Source: Cellulomonas telluris (GTDB taxonomy: Bacteria; Actinomycetota; Actinomycetes; Actinomycetales; Cellulomonadaceae). Taken from it: a stretch of 64,000 bases of DNA. The stretch covers positions 310,001 to 374,000 of the forward strand of contig NZ_QXFN01000001.1 of NCBI RefSeq assembly GCF_004886325.1. Reading direction: 5' to 3'. Position numbers and translations under genes: made by a program. Shown here piece by piece: positions 52,807-60,155 of this stretch. Under the pieces are notes generated by a model, which worked only from the letters and a program-made list of their open reading frames with translations, had not been told where the DNA came from and ran no database searches. Position 1 is the first letter of the stretch; each line of letters begins with the position of its first letter.

Positions 52807-53847
52807 GTGGCGTCCCGCGGCCCCGGGCGTCGGCATGGTGGCGGGGTGCGGTGGGACGACGGCGGGCGGGCGCCCGTGGACGTGGCACGGCTGCCGGGCG
52901 TCGCCGGGCTGCCCGAGCCGGTGCGCACGGCGGTGCTGCGGCGCGACGGCGTCGTGACGACGGACGAGCTCGTCCGCGCGGGCACGAGCCGGGGGCGCGT
53001 CGCACGCCGCGTGGCGTCCGGCGAGTGGCAGCGGTTGCACCGTGGCGTCGTGCTGCTGCAGTCCGGACCGCCGACGTGGCGCCAGTCCGCGCGCGCGGCG
53101 CTCGTGGCGGCGGGTCCCGGTGCGGCGCTCTCGCACGTCTCGGCGGCGTACGTCCACGGCATCGTGCGGCGGCCCGGAACGCAGGTCGTCGTGAGCGTGC
53201 CCGTCGAACGGTACGTACGACCGCACGCGGGCGTGGTCGTCCGGCGTCGGCGCCGCATGCCGCCGGTCTGCGGGCGCCTGCCCGCGACGACGCGCGAGGC
53301 CACGGTGCTCGACCTGGTGCACGACGCACTCACGGAGGACGACGTGGTGGGCCTGCTCTGCGACGCGGTGCGTGCGGGCGTGCACCCGTGGGCCGTCGCC
53401 CGGGCCGCGCAGGCGCGTACCGCGCTGCGGCACCGGGCGCTGCTGCGGGACGTCGTCGAGGACGTGCGGGCCGGGGTCGAGTCGCCGCTCGAGCGACGCT
53501 ACGACCGCGACGTCGAGCGTCGGCACGGGCTCCCCCGGTCGGCGGCCCAGGTGCGCGAGCGCGTCGGCGGGACGTGGATACGCGCGGACCGCGTCTACGT
53601 GGGCCTGGGTGTGCGCGTCGAGCTCGACGGCCGGCTCGCGCACCCGTCGGGCACGACCGACGACGACGTGTGGCGCGACAACGCGGTCCTGCTGGACCGC
53701 GCGGACGTGACGCTGCGGTTCCGCTGGCGGCACGTGGTCGCGACGCCCTGCGCCGCGGCCGTCCAGGTCGCCCGCGCCCTCGCGTCCCGCGGCTGGCGCC
53801 CCCGTCCCACTCCCTGCTCCCCGGCCTGCCCCCTGCCCCGTCCCTGA
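52807..53847 (+). CDS. AbiEi-antitoxin-like/DUF559-type protein without partner
   Basis: A 346-residue protein of the actinobacterial group annotated as type IV toxin-antitoxin AbiEi-like with a Vsr/DUF559-like end. The N-terminal winged helix covers about 35-95 (RRDGVVTTDELVRAGTSRGR, RVASGEWQRLHRGVVLL), the middle is the AbiEi-like region (ALSHVSAAYVHGI, LPATTREATVLDL), and the C-terminal 100 residues contain ESPLERRYDRDVERRHGLPR and VRVELDGRLAHPSGTTDDDV with D-N-LLDRADVTLRFRW, a pattern of the PD-(D/E)XK/Vsr fold. The GTG at 52807 is 6 bp behind AGGAGG. No AbiEii toxin gene is adjacent. Palindromes flank it on both sides. Confidence 0.8.
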   Translation: MASRGPGRRHGGGVRWDDGGRAPVDVARLPGVAGLPEPVRTAVLRRDGVVTTDELVRAGTSRGRVARRVASGEWQRLHRGVVLLQSGPPTWRQSARAALVAAGPGAALSHVSAAYVHGIVRRPGTQVVVSVPVERYVRPHAGVVVRRRRRMPPVCGRLPATTREATVLDLVHDALTEDDVVGLLCDAVRAGVHPWAVARAAQARTALRHRALLRDVVEDVRAGVESPLERRYDRDVERRHGLPRSAAQVRERVGGTWIRADRVYVGLGVRVELDGRLAHPSGTTDDDVWRDNAVLLDRADVTLRFRWRHVVATPCAAAVQVARALASRGWRPRPTPCSPACPLPRP

Positions 53848-53853
53848 CCGTCG

Positions 53854-53896
53854 GTGTGCAGCGTCCGTCCTGTCACGCGTGACCGACGCTGCACAC
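53854..53896. repeat. Right copy of the palindromic element flanking the AbiEi-like gene
   Basis: GTGTGCAGCGTCCGTC (53854-53869), 11-base spacer, GACCGACGCTGCACAC (53881-53896); arms pair in 15 of 16 positions. It begins 6 bp past the AbiEi-like stop. Confidence 0.85.
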
Positions 53897-54012
53897 CCGG
53901 TCGTGCGGCAGCGCGGGGTGGCAGGTCCGGGTGCGGCGTGGCGCTGCTCCGGTCGGGTGTCACCCGCGAGCAGGTCGGGCGGCGCCTGCGGCACCCGTGG
54001 CAGCATGCCCTG

Positions 54013-54342
54013 GTGCGCCTCCGTCCCGCCCTCGCCGCCGTCCTCGTGATGCCGGCCCTCGCGGCCTGCACGGTCTCCGCGGACGTGGACCTCGGCCCGG
54101 GCGTGGAGCCGGAGAAGCTCGCGACGCAGGTCAGCAGCGCCCTCGAGGAGTCCGTCGGCGTCGCCCCCGACGACGTGGAGTGCGACGACCAGCTCGACGC
54201 CCGGGTGGACGCCACGACGCGGTGCGTCCTGACGGCCGGCGAGGAGCGGTACGGCGTCACGGTGACCGCGACCGAGGTGTCGGGCGACACCGTCGACTTC
54301 GACGTCCAGGTGGACGACCAGCCGATGACGGACGGGTCCTGA
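54013..54342 (+). CDS. DUF4333-like lipoprotein
   Basis: A 109-residue exported lipoprotein. The signal is VRLRPALAAVLVMPALAAC with Cys18-19 as lipid site, followed by DVDLGPGVEPEKLATQVSSA and the DUF4333 core DDVECDDQLDARVDATTRCV with a conserved Cys pair, then YGVTVTATEVSGDTVDFDVQ. The family is common in actinobacteria and its function is unknown. GTG 54013 is chosen for a proper lipoprotein signal, though its ribosome site is weak and a GTG at 53938 is in frame. It is followed by the WXG-like genes. Confidence 0.78.
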   Translation: MRLRPALAAVLVMPALAACTVSADVDLGPGVEPEKLATQVSSALEESVGVAPDDVECDDQLDARVDATTRCVLTAGEERYGVTVTATEVSGDTVDFDVQVDDQPMTDGS

Positions 54343-54370
54343 CGGGACCGGTCCGGGCGGGAGGGGTGCG

Positions 54371-54700
54371 ATGAACGTGTCGATCTCGGTGAGCGCGCAG
54401 GAGGTCGGCGCCCTCGCCGACGCGCTGGACGGCGTGGGGGCCGAGTACGGCTGCCCGGCGCTGCCGACCGCGGGCACGGGTGCCGAGTCGACCGGGCACG
54501 TCGAGCTCGCGCAGGCGCTGCCGCAGTTCTGCCAGTTCACCTCGGACGTCCTCAACGCCCTGGTGGCGAACCTGGGGCAGCACGCGGACCAGCTGCGTGA
54601 GGCGTCGCGCCTCTACTGCTCCGCGGACGACGGCGCCTCGTCCGCCGTCGACGCGCTGCGCCTGCCCGCGTTCGACGCGCACCTGGACCAGTCGCGGTGA
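54371..54700 (+). CDS. ESX/WXG100-like small protein
   Basis: A 109-residue all-helical protein with the layout of ESX-secreted (EspC-like) proteins: helix 1 VSAQEVGALADALDGVGAEY, helix 2 ELAQALPQFCQFTSDVLNAL, then NLGQHADQLREASRLYCSAD. The usual W-X-G turn is not present. GGAGGGG precedes the ATG, and the stop overlaps the next start (GTGA). By position it is likely a partner of the larger WXG-type protein that follows. Confidence 0.68.
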   Translation: MNVSISVSAQEVGALADALDGVGAEYGCPALPTAGTGAESTGHVELAQALPQFCQFTSDVLNALVANLGQHADQLREASRLYCSADDGASSAVDALRLPAFDAHLDQSR

Positions 54701-55971
54701 CGGCGCCCGCGAGCGCCGAGCTCGGCGAGTCCGACGACCCGGTCGCCCTCGTCCCGGGGGTCGCGGGCGACGTGCGCGGGGCCGCCGCGACGCTGCGGTC
54801 CTGGTCGACGCGGCTGTCGGACACCGGTGACCAGCTCAAGGCCCTGCGTGCGCCGTCCTGGACCGGCGAGGGAGCGGACGCGTTCTGGGGGTCGTTCGGC
54901 CCCGTGCCGGGGGTCTGGTTCACGGCGTCCGACCTGCTCGCCGACGCGGCGACCGCCCTCGAGGCGCACGCCGACGCGATCACGAGCGCGCAGGACAAGG
55001 CGCAGGACGCGATCGACCGGTGGAACCGCGGCGAGGAGCGCACCGCGCGTGCCCGCGCCGACTACCAGGAGGCCGCAGTGCGCTTCGCGCAGCACGGCGG
55101 GGGCATGCACCCGGTGTTCGTCGACAGCGGTGAGGCCGACCGCCGCGAGGCGCGCGAGATCCTCGAGGACGCACGCACGGCGCTGGACGAGTCCGGGCAC
55201 ACCGCGATCATGGCGCTCGTCGAGGTCGGCGGCGGCACGATGACGCAGGGCGGCTCCGAGGGCCCGGGCGCGGAGGGCAGCTGGTCGTGGGGCTCGGCGA
55301 AGAGCGACCAGTGGAAGAAGCACTTCGGCGACGGCCCGTCCTGGGCGCCGGGGCCGAGCGGACCGCCGGAGCTCGGCCTCTCCGCGGTGCTCGCGTCCGT
55401 GCACGGTGCCGCCTGGGTGTGGCGGACGCAGGGCAGCTTCACGCGCCCCCTCGGCGGGGGCGCGCAGGTGTACGGCAACGGCAGCGTGTCCGTCCTGTCC
55501 GCCGAGGCCACCGGGTCCGCGTCGTGGTCGAACAGCAAGGGGTTCCACGCCGCTGCCAACGCCGAGGCGAACGTCGCGAAGGCGGAGGGCCGGGTCGGCT
55601 ACCGCAACGACTGGGCGGACGCGCACCTGGGCGGCACTGCGCAGGTGGGCGCCTACGCGAGGGGTGAGGCGCAGTTCACGACGGACGGCGTCGAACTCAG
55701 CGGCGAGGCGCTCGCCGGAGCGAAGGTCTCGGTGGAAGGCGAGGCCACGCTCGGCGGCATCGGGATCAGCGCGGGAGCCGAGGGCTGGGCCGGCGCCGGT
55801 GCCGGTGGCTCCGTGCAGTTCGGCATGGAGGACGGCAAGTGGCGCATGGGCGTCAGCGGCGGCGCGGCGTTCGGTCTGGGCGGTGAGCTCTCCGTCGGAA
55901 TCGTGATCGACCCGGCGGAGGTCGTCGAGACGGGGCAGAAGCTGGCCGACGAGATCGCGAGCTGGTGGTGA
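54697..55971 (+). CDS. Type VII secretion-like effector candidate (WXG domain plus Gly-rich beta domain)
   Basis: A 424-residue protein. The first 170 residues are helical with a W-x-G turn (APSWTGEGADAFWGSF, near 53-68) and a second helical pair (LLADAATALEAHADAITSAQ), the pattern of T7SS substrates. The middle (about 175-250) is Gly/Ser/Trp-rich. The C-terminal 170 residues are a repetitive, alternating Gly/Ala beta domain (LSGEALAGAKVSVEGEATLG, GGIGISAGAEGWAGAGAG), a kind of domain seen before toxin modules in actinobacterial polymorphic toxins. There is no recognisable toxin domain at the end. It overlaps both neighbours by GTGA. Confidence 0.7.
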   Translation: MTAPASAELGESDDPVALVPGVAGDVRGAAATLRSWSTRLSDTGDQLKALRAPSWTGEGADAFWGSFGPVPGVWFTASDLLADAATALEAHADAITSAQDKAQDAIDRWNRGEERTARARADYQEAAVRFAQHGGGMHPVFVDSGEADRREAREILEDARTALDESGHTAIMALVEVGGGTMTQGGSEGPGAEGSWSWGSAKSDQWKKHFGDGPSWAPGPSGPPELGLSAVLASVHGAAWVWRTQGSFTRPLGGGAQVYGNGSVSVLSAEATGSASWSNSKGFHAAANAEANVAKAEGRVGYRNDWADAHLGGTAQVGAYARGEAQFTTDGVELSGEALAGAKVSVEGEATLGGIGISAGAEGWAGAGAGGSVQFGMEDGKWRMGVSGGAAFGLGGELSVGIVIDPAEVVETGQKLADEIASWW

Positions 55972-56438
55972 CGGAGATGGTGACGCTGCGGTGGCCCAAC
56001 GACCTGTGGCGGCCCCTGGACCCCGGCGCGGTCGGGGTGGAGGGGGTCGAGCTGCTGGTCGGGCGCGCGGGCCTGGGTGGCGGGTACACGCCGCTGATGA
56101 GCGTGCGCCGCACGCTGCTGCCCGCGGGTGCGCCGCTCGAGCGGGTCGCCGACGAGGCCGCGCTGCGGCTCGCCCGGCAGACGGGGACGGCCGAGCGCCT
56201 GCGCCTGACGACGACGGGCACGGACGGGCCCGCGCCGGGGCTCACCCAGCTGCTGGCCGGGCAGGCGGAGGTCGACGGTGTGCGCTACGACCTGCGCCAG
56301 CTCGACGGGTTGCTCGGGGCGGTGCAGGAGAACGGGACGACCGCGGTGGTCGTCCTCACGGCCGTGTGCACGGCGGACCAGCTGCCGGTCGTCGGTCCGG
56401 AGTTCACCGCGGTGCTCGGGGGCATGACGGCCGACTGA
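55968..56438 (+). CDS. Unknown protein coupled to the T7SS-like effector
   Basis: A 156-residue soluble protein of alternating strands and helices (LWRPLDPGAVGVEGVELLVG, VRYDLRQLDGLLGAVQENGT, TAVVVLTAVCTADQLPVVGP). I do not recognise the family. GTG 55968 overlaps the effector stop; ATG 55977 is an alternative. Direct overlap with the effector gene suggests a chaperone, secretion partner or immunity protein, with immunity the most interesting option but unproven. Confidence 0.62.
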   Translation: MTEMVTLRWPNDLWRPLDPGAVGVEGVELLVGRAGLGGGYTPLMSVRRTLLPAGAPLERVADEAALRLARQTGTAERLRLTTTGTDGPAPGLTQLLAGQAEVDGVRYDLRQLDGLLGAVQENGTTAVVVLTAVCTADQLPVVGPEFTAVLGGMTAD

Positions 56439-56475
56439 CGGCCGTCGCGCCGGCCACGGGAGCGCCGGGGCGCCG

Positions 56476-57015
56476 TCAGCCCAGCCGGCCGGTGAGCGCC
56501 AGCACCCCCAGCACGACGAGGGTGAGGAGCGCCCCCGCCCCGGCGATCGCGCCGACGACCTTGCCGACGGTCGCGGAGAGCGGCTGCTTCTCGTGCCACC
56601 CCAGCTCCGCCGCCGGTCCGCGCACGGCCCCGTGCAGCGTGGAGGTGCGCTGCACCTGCCGCTCGACGAGCACCGGCTCGCCGTCGGGGCCCGGGGCGTA
56701 CACGGCCACGGACCGCACGGCGTTCTCCCGCCCGCGGAAGCCGGCGACGCCGACCTTGCCCGTCAGGCGGTCGGTGCCGGCGCTGAAGCGCATGTCCTCG
56801 ATGCGCAGCGTCATGGTCGCCGGGTCGCAGCGGACCATCGCCCACGAGCGCACCTGGCCCTGCGTGCTCCCGATGCGGTCCTCGAACGGGTGGCGGAACC
56901 CCACGGCGAAGCCGTCGTCCGTCTCCCGCACCATCACGTCGTCCGGCACGCGCCGCTCGACGGCCTCGCGCAGCTCCGCGACGAGGTCGACCTCGTCCCG
57001 CTCGTCCCTGTCCAC
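56476..57015 (-). CDS. Tail-anchored membrane protein of unknown function
   Basis: A 179-residue protein: an acidic N-terminal domain of about 140 residues (DLVAELREAVERRVPDDVMV, DDGFAVGFRHPFEDR) and one C-terminal membrane helix (GKVVGAIAGAGALLTLVVLG) with a short tail. I recognise no family. GGAGG is 5 bp before the GTG at 57015. It converges with the T7SS-like cassette, 37 bp from its last stop. Confidence 0.62.
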   Translation of the reverse strand: MDRDERDEVDLVAELREAVERRVPDDVMVRETDDGFAVGFRHPFEDRIGSTQGQVRSWAMVRCDPATMTLRIEDMRFSAGTDRLTGKVGVAGFRGRENAVRSVAVYAPGPDGEPVLVERQVQRTSTLHGAVRGPAAELGWHEKQPLSATVGKVVGAIAGAGALLTLVVLGVLALTGRLG

Positions 57016-57097
57016 GTCGTCCTCCGTCCACGGCTGCCGGGCAGCGTAGCCCGACGGCCGGCCCCCGCCGAGCACGGACCGAGGGCCGCCCCGGGCA

Positions 57098-57103
57098 TAG
57101 CCT
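57098..57103 (+). promoter_or_regulatory. -10 box of a leaderless promoter
   Basis: TAGCCT ends 7 bases before the GTG at 57111, with no ribosome-binding site between. Confidence 0.5.
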
Positions 57104-57110
57104 GTCCCGC

Positions 57111-58424
57111 GTGCAGGTGATCTCCGACCTCCGGGCGCTCTGGCCGCTGCGCGGCTTCCGGCGCCTGTTCGCCGTCCGTCTGGTCAGCCAGACGTCAGAC
57201 GGCATGTTCCAGGTCGGCCTCGCGACCCTGTTCTTCTTCTCGCCGGAGAACGCGAGCACCGCCACGGGTGTCGCGGCCGCGTTCGCGGTGCTGCTGCTGC
57301 CGTTCACGATCGTCGGACCGTGGGCGGGCGTGCTGCTGGACCGGTGGCGGCGCCGGCAGGTGCTGCTGTGGGGCAACCTCGTGCGGGTCGCGCTGACGCT
57401 GACGATCGCCGTGGTGATGCTCACCAGCGGCGTGACGCCCGCGGTGTACGTGCTGGCGCTCGTCACGCTGTCGGTCAACCGGTTCCTGCTCGCCGCGCTG
57501 TCGGCGTCGCTGCCGAAGGTCGTCGACGGGCCCCTCCTGCTGACGGCCAACTCCCTGACCCCGACGCTCGGCGCCGCGGCCGCCGGCGTCGGCGGTGCCC
57601 TCGGGTTCGTCCTCGGGCTCGTCCTGCCGACGGGCAGGCTGCGCGACGCGATCTCGCTGCTCGTCGCGGCGGCGGTCATGGCCTGCGCGTCGGCGCTCGC
57701 GACGCGCCTGCGTCCGGACCAGCTCGGCCCCGACGAGCGCGCCGCCCGGTCGGACGTGCGCGCCGCGCTCGTCGACCTCGCCCGCGGCCTCGTCGCCGGT
57801 GCGCGGTGGCTCGTGGCCCGGCGCACGCCCGCGCAGGCGCTCGGCATCATGGCGCTGCACCGCTTCTGCTACGGCGCCGTGTTCATCGCCAGCATCCTCA
57901 TCTCCCGCAACCTGCTCTCCGACCCCGCGGACGTCGACGCCGGCCTGCGCACGTTCGGCACCGTGCTCGCCGTCAGCGGCGTCGGCTTCGCCCTCGCGGT
58001 CGTGCTGACGCCGGTGCTCAGCCCGCGCACCGGTCCGCACCGCTGGATCGTGCTGTGCCTGGGCCTGGCGGTGGTCAGCCAGCTGCTGCTCGCCGTGACG
58101 GTCGAGCGGTGGGCCGTGCTCGCGGGTGCGCTCGCGCTGGGCCTCGCCGCGCAGGGGGCGAAGATCGCGGTCGACACGATCGTGCAGCGCGACACCGTCG
58201 ACGCGTACCGCGGCCGCGCGTTCTCGCTCTACGACGTGCTCTACAACGCCGCGTTCGTCGGCGCGGCCGCGCTCGCCGCGGTGACGCTGCCGGACAGCGG
58301 CTGGTCCCGCCCGGTGTTCGTCGCGCTGGCCGTCGTCTACGCGGCCGGTGCGGTGCTGTACGCGGCGGCGCCGCACACCCCGGCACGGGCCGAGGGGCCG
58401 GTGCCGCGAGCGGTCGCGCCGTGA
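57111..58424 (+). CDS. MFS transporter coupled to the LOV phosphatase
   Basis: A 437-residue membrane protein with about 12 segments, related to the macrolide/enterobactin-type MFS exporters: GFRRLFAVRLVSQTSDGMFQ at the start and WAGVLLDRWRRRQVLLWGNL as the signature loop between helices 2 and 3. The central loop is basic (RPDQLGPDERAARSDVRAAL). It would export an unknown compound by proton exchange. Its stop overlaps the start of the LOV-GAF-PP2C gene, so the two are translated together. Confidence 0.85.
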   Translation: MQVISDLRALWPLRGFRRLFAVRLVSQTSDGMFQVGLATLFFFSPENASTATGVAAAFAVLLLPFTIVGPWAGVLLDRWRRRQVLLWGNLVRVALTLTIAVVMLTSGVTPAVYVLALVTLSVNRFLLAALSASLPKVVDGPLLLTANSLTPTLGAAAAGVGGALGFVLGLVLPTGRLRDAISLLVAAAVMACASALATRLRPDQLGPDERAARSDVRAALVDLARGLVAGARWLVARRTPAQALGIMALHRFCYGAVFIASILISRNLLSDPADVDAGLRTFGTVLAVSGVGFALAVVLTPVLSPRTGPHRWIVLCLGLAVVSQLLLAVTVERWAVLAGALALGLAAQGAKIAVDTIVQRDTVDAYRGRAFSLYDVLYNAAFVGAAALAAVTLPDSGWSRPVFVALAVVYAAGAVLYAAAPHTPARAEGPVPRAVAP

Positions 58425-60130
58425 GCGCCCCCGACGCGCTGCCCCTGCCGCCGACCGTCCTCGAGGACGTCCTCACGGGCGACCTCGCCCGGCGCGTGCT
58501 GGTCGACCAGACGCTCGCCATGGTGCTGACCGACCCGTCGCAGCCGGACGAGCCCGTCGTCTGGACGAACGCCGCCTTCACGCGGCTGACCGGGTGGGCG
58601 CCCGAGGACGTCCGCGGGCGCAACTGCCGCTTCCTGCAGACCCCGCGCACGGACCGGGACGCCCTCGCGCGCCTGCGCGCCGCGCTCGAGGCGGGCGAGG
58701 ACCACGTCGAGCTGCTGCTCAACGCCCGCAAGGACGGCAGCGAGTTCTGGAACCAGCTCGTCGTCACGCACGTCCGCGACGACGACGGGCGCGTCACACA
58801 CCGGGTCGGCGTGCAGGTGGACGTCACCGCGCGCGCGGTCGGGGACGCGGTGCGCGAGACCGAGCTGACGCTCGCGCGGCAGACGGGCGAGCGGCTGGCG
58901 CTGCTCTCGGCGGTGACGGACGAGCTCACGCGCCACCTGGAGTACGGGCACGCCGTCGACGCGCTCGCCGAGGTGGTGGTCCCGCGGATGGCGACGTGGG
59001 GGTTCGTCGCGGTGACGAACGAGCGCGGGCGGTTCGAGCGCGTGCACGTCGTCACGACGGACCCCGGCCGGCGGGCGGAGGCCGTCGCGCTGGGGCACGA
59101 GGGACCGGAGTGGCTGCTCAACTCCTCGCGGGTGCAGCAGGCGCTCGCCTCGGGGACCGACCACGTCGCGGAGCCGTTCGTCGTGGACGTCGACTCCCTG
59201 CCGGGCCGCACGACGCCACGCCAGCTCACCCTGCTGCGCGCGCTCGGGCTCGGCTCGGCGCTGGTGGTGCCGCTGCGCGCCCGCTCGGGGGTGATCGGCG
59301 TGCTGTGCCTGGTGCACGAGCGCACCGACGCCTTCGGCCAGGACGCGGTCGTGACGGCGGCGCACCTGAGCAGCCGCGCCGGCGTGGTGCTGGAGAACGT
59401 CCGCCTGTACCTGGCGGAGCGGGACGCCGCGGTGACGCTCCAGCACAGCCTGCTGCCCGTGCTCGGCGACGTCGCGGGGCTCGACGTCGCCGCGTCCTAC
59501 CTGCCGTCGGGCCGGCGCGCCGAGGTGGGCGGCGACTGGTTCGACGCGTTCGCCCTGCCCGACGGCGCGGTCAGCCTCGCCGTCGGCGACGTCGTCGGGC
59601 ACGACCTGCGCGCCGCCGCCTCGATGGGCCAGCTGCGCTCGCTGCTGCGCGCCGCGGTGTGGAGCGGCGACGAGCCGGGGGGCGCGCTCGCGCGGCTCGA
59701 CGAGCTCGTGCGCGGCCTCGAGATCGCGGACCTCGCGACGTGCGTCCAGGTGCGCTGGGAGCGCACGGACGCCGGCGCGCGGCTCACGTGGGCGACGGCC
59801 GGGCACCCGCCCGCGCTCGTGCGGCTGCCCGACGGGGACGTCGTCGAGCTCACGGGCGGTGCCACGACCCCGGTCGGGCTGGCCGGACCCGGGCGGGGCA
59901 CGCAGGCGTCGAGGACGGTCCCGCCGGGCTCGACCCTCGTGCTCTACAGCGACGGCCTCGTCGAGCGCCGCGACCGCACCCTGCGCGAGGGCATCGCCGT
60001 GCTGCGGGCCGCGCTCGCCGCGGTCCCCGCCAGTGCGACGGCCGAGCAGGTGCGCGACGCCCTCGTCGACGAGCTCGTCGGACGCCACCAGGAGGACGAC
60101 GTCTGCCTGCTGGTGGTCCGGGACCCCTGA
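58421..60130 (+). CDS. LOV-GAF-PP2C blue-light-sensing serine phosphatase
   Basis: A 569-residue cytoplasmic signalling protein. The N-terminal PAS domain (about 20-135) has the exact flavin-binding LOV motif GRNCRFLQ with photoactive Cys69, followed by RTDRDALARLRAALE and the NQLVVTHVRDDDG strand. A GAF domain lies at about 165-335. The C-terminal SpoIIE/RsbU-type PP2C domain (about 355-569) has GGDWFDAF, GDVVGHDLRAAASMG, TAGHPPALV and YSDGLVERRD, keeping the metal-binding Asp residues. RsbU-type enzymes release anti-anti-sigma factors, so light control of a stress sigma factor is plausible (inference). It is coupled to the MFS gene by GTGA. Confidence 0.92.
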   Translation: MSAPDALPLPPTVLEDVLTGDLARRVLVDQTLAMVLTDPSQPDEPVVWTNAAFTRLTGWAPEDVRGRNCRFLQTPRTDRDALARLRAALEAGEDHVELLLNARKDGSEFWNQLVVTHVRDDDGRVTHRVGVQVDVTARAVGDAVRETELTLARQTGERLALLSAVTDELTRHLEYGHAVDALAEVVVPRMATWGFVAVTNERGRFERVHVVTTDPGRRAEAVALGHEGPEWLLNSSRVQQALASGTDHVAEPFVVDVDSLPGRTTPRQLTLLRALGLGSALVVPLRARSGVIGVLCLVHERTDAFGQDAVVTAAHLSSRAGVVLENVRLYLAERDAAVTLQHSLLPVLGDVAGLDVAASYLPSGRRAEVGGDWFDAFALPDGAVSLAVGDVVGHDLRAAASMGQLRSLLRAAVWSGDEPGGALARLDELVRGLEIADLATCVQVRWERTDAGARLTWATAGHPPALVRLPDGDVVELTGGATTPVGLAGPGRGTQASRTVPPGSTLVLYSDGLVERRDRTLREGIAVLRAALAAVPASATAEQVRDALVDELVGRHQEDDVCLLVVRDP

Positions 60131-60155
60131 CCGGGCCGGTCCCCCGTCGTGGGCC

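Noticed and set aside
52807-53847. Complete type IV toxin-antitoxin module
   Set aside because: No AbiEii-like nucleotidyltransferase toxin is encoded on either side; only the AbiEi-like gene is present.
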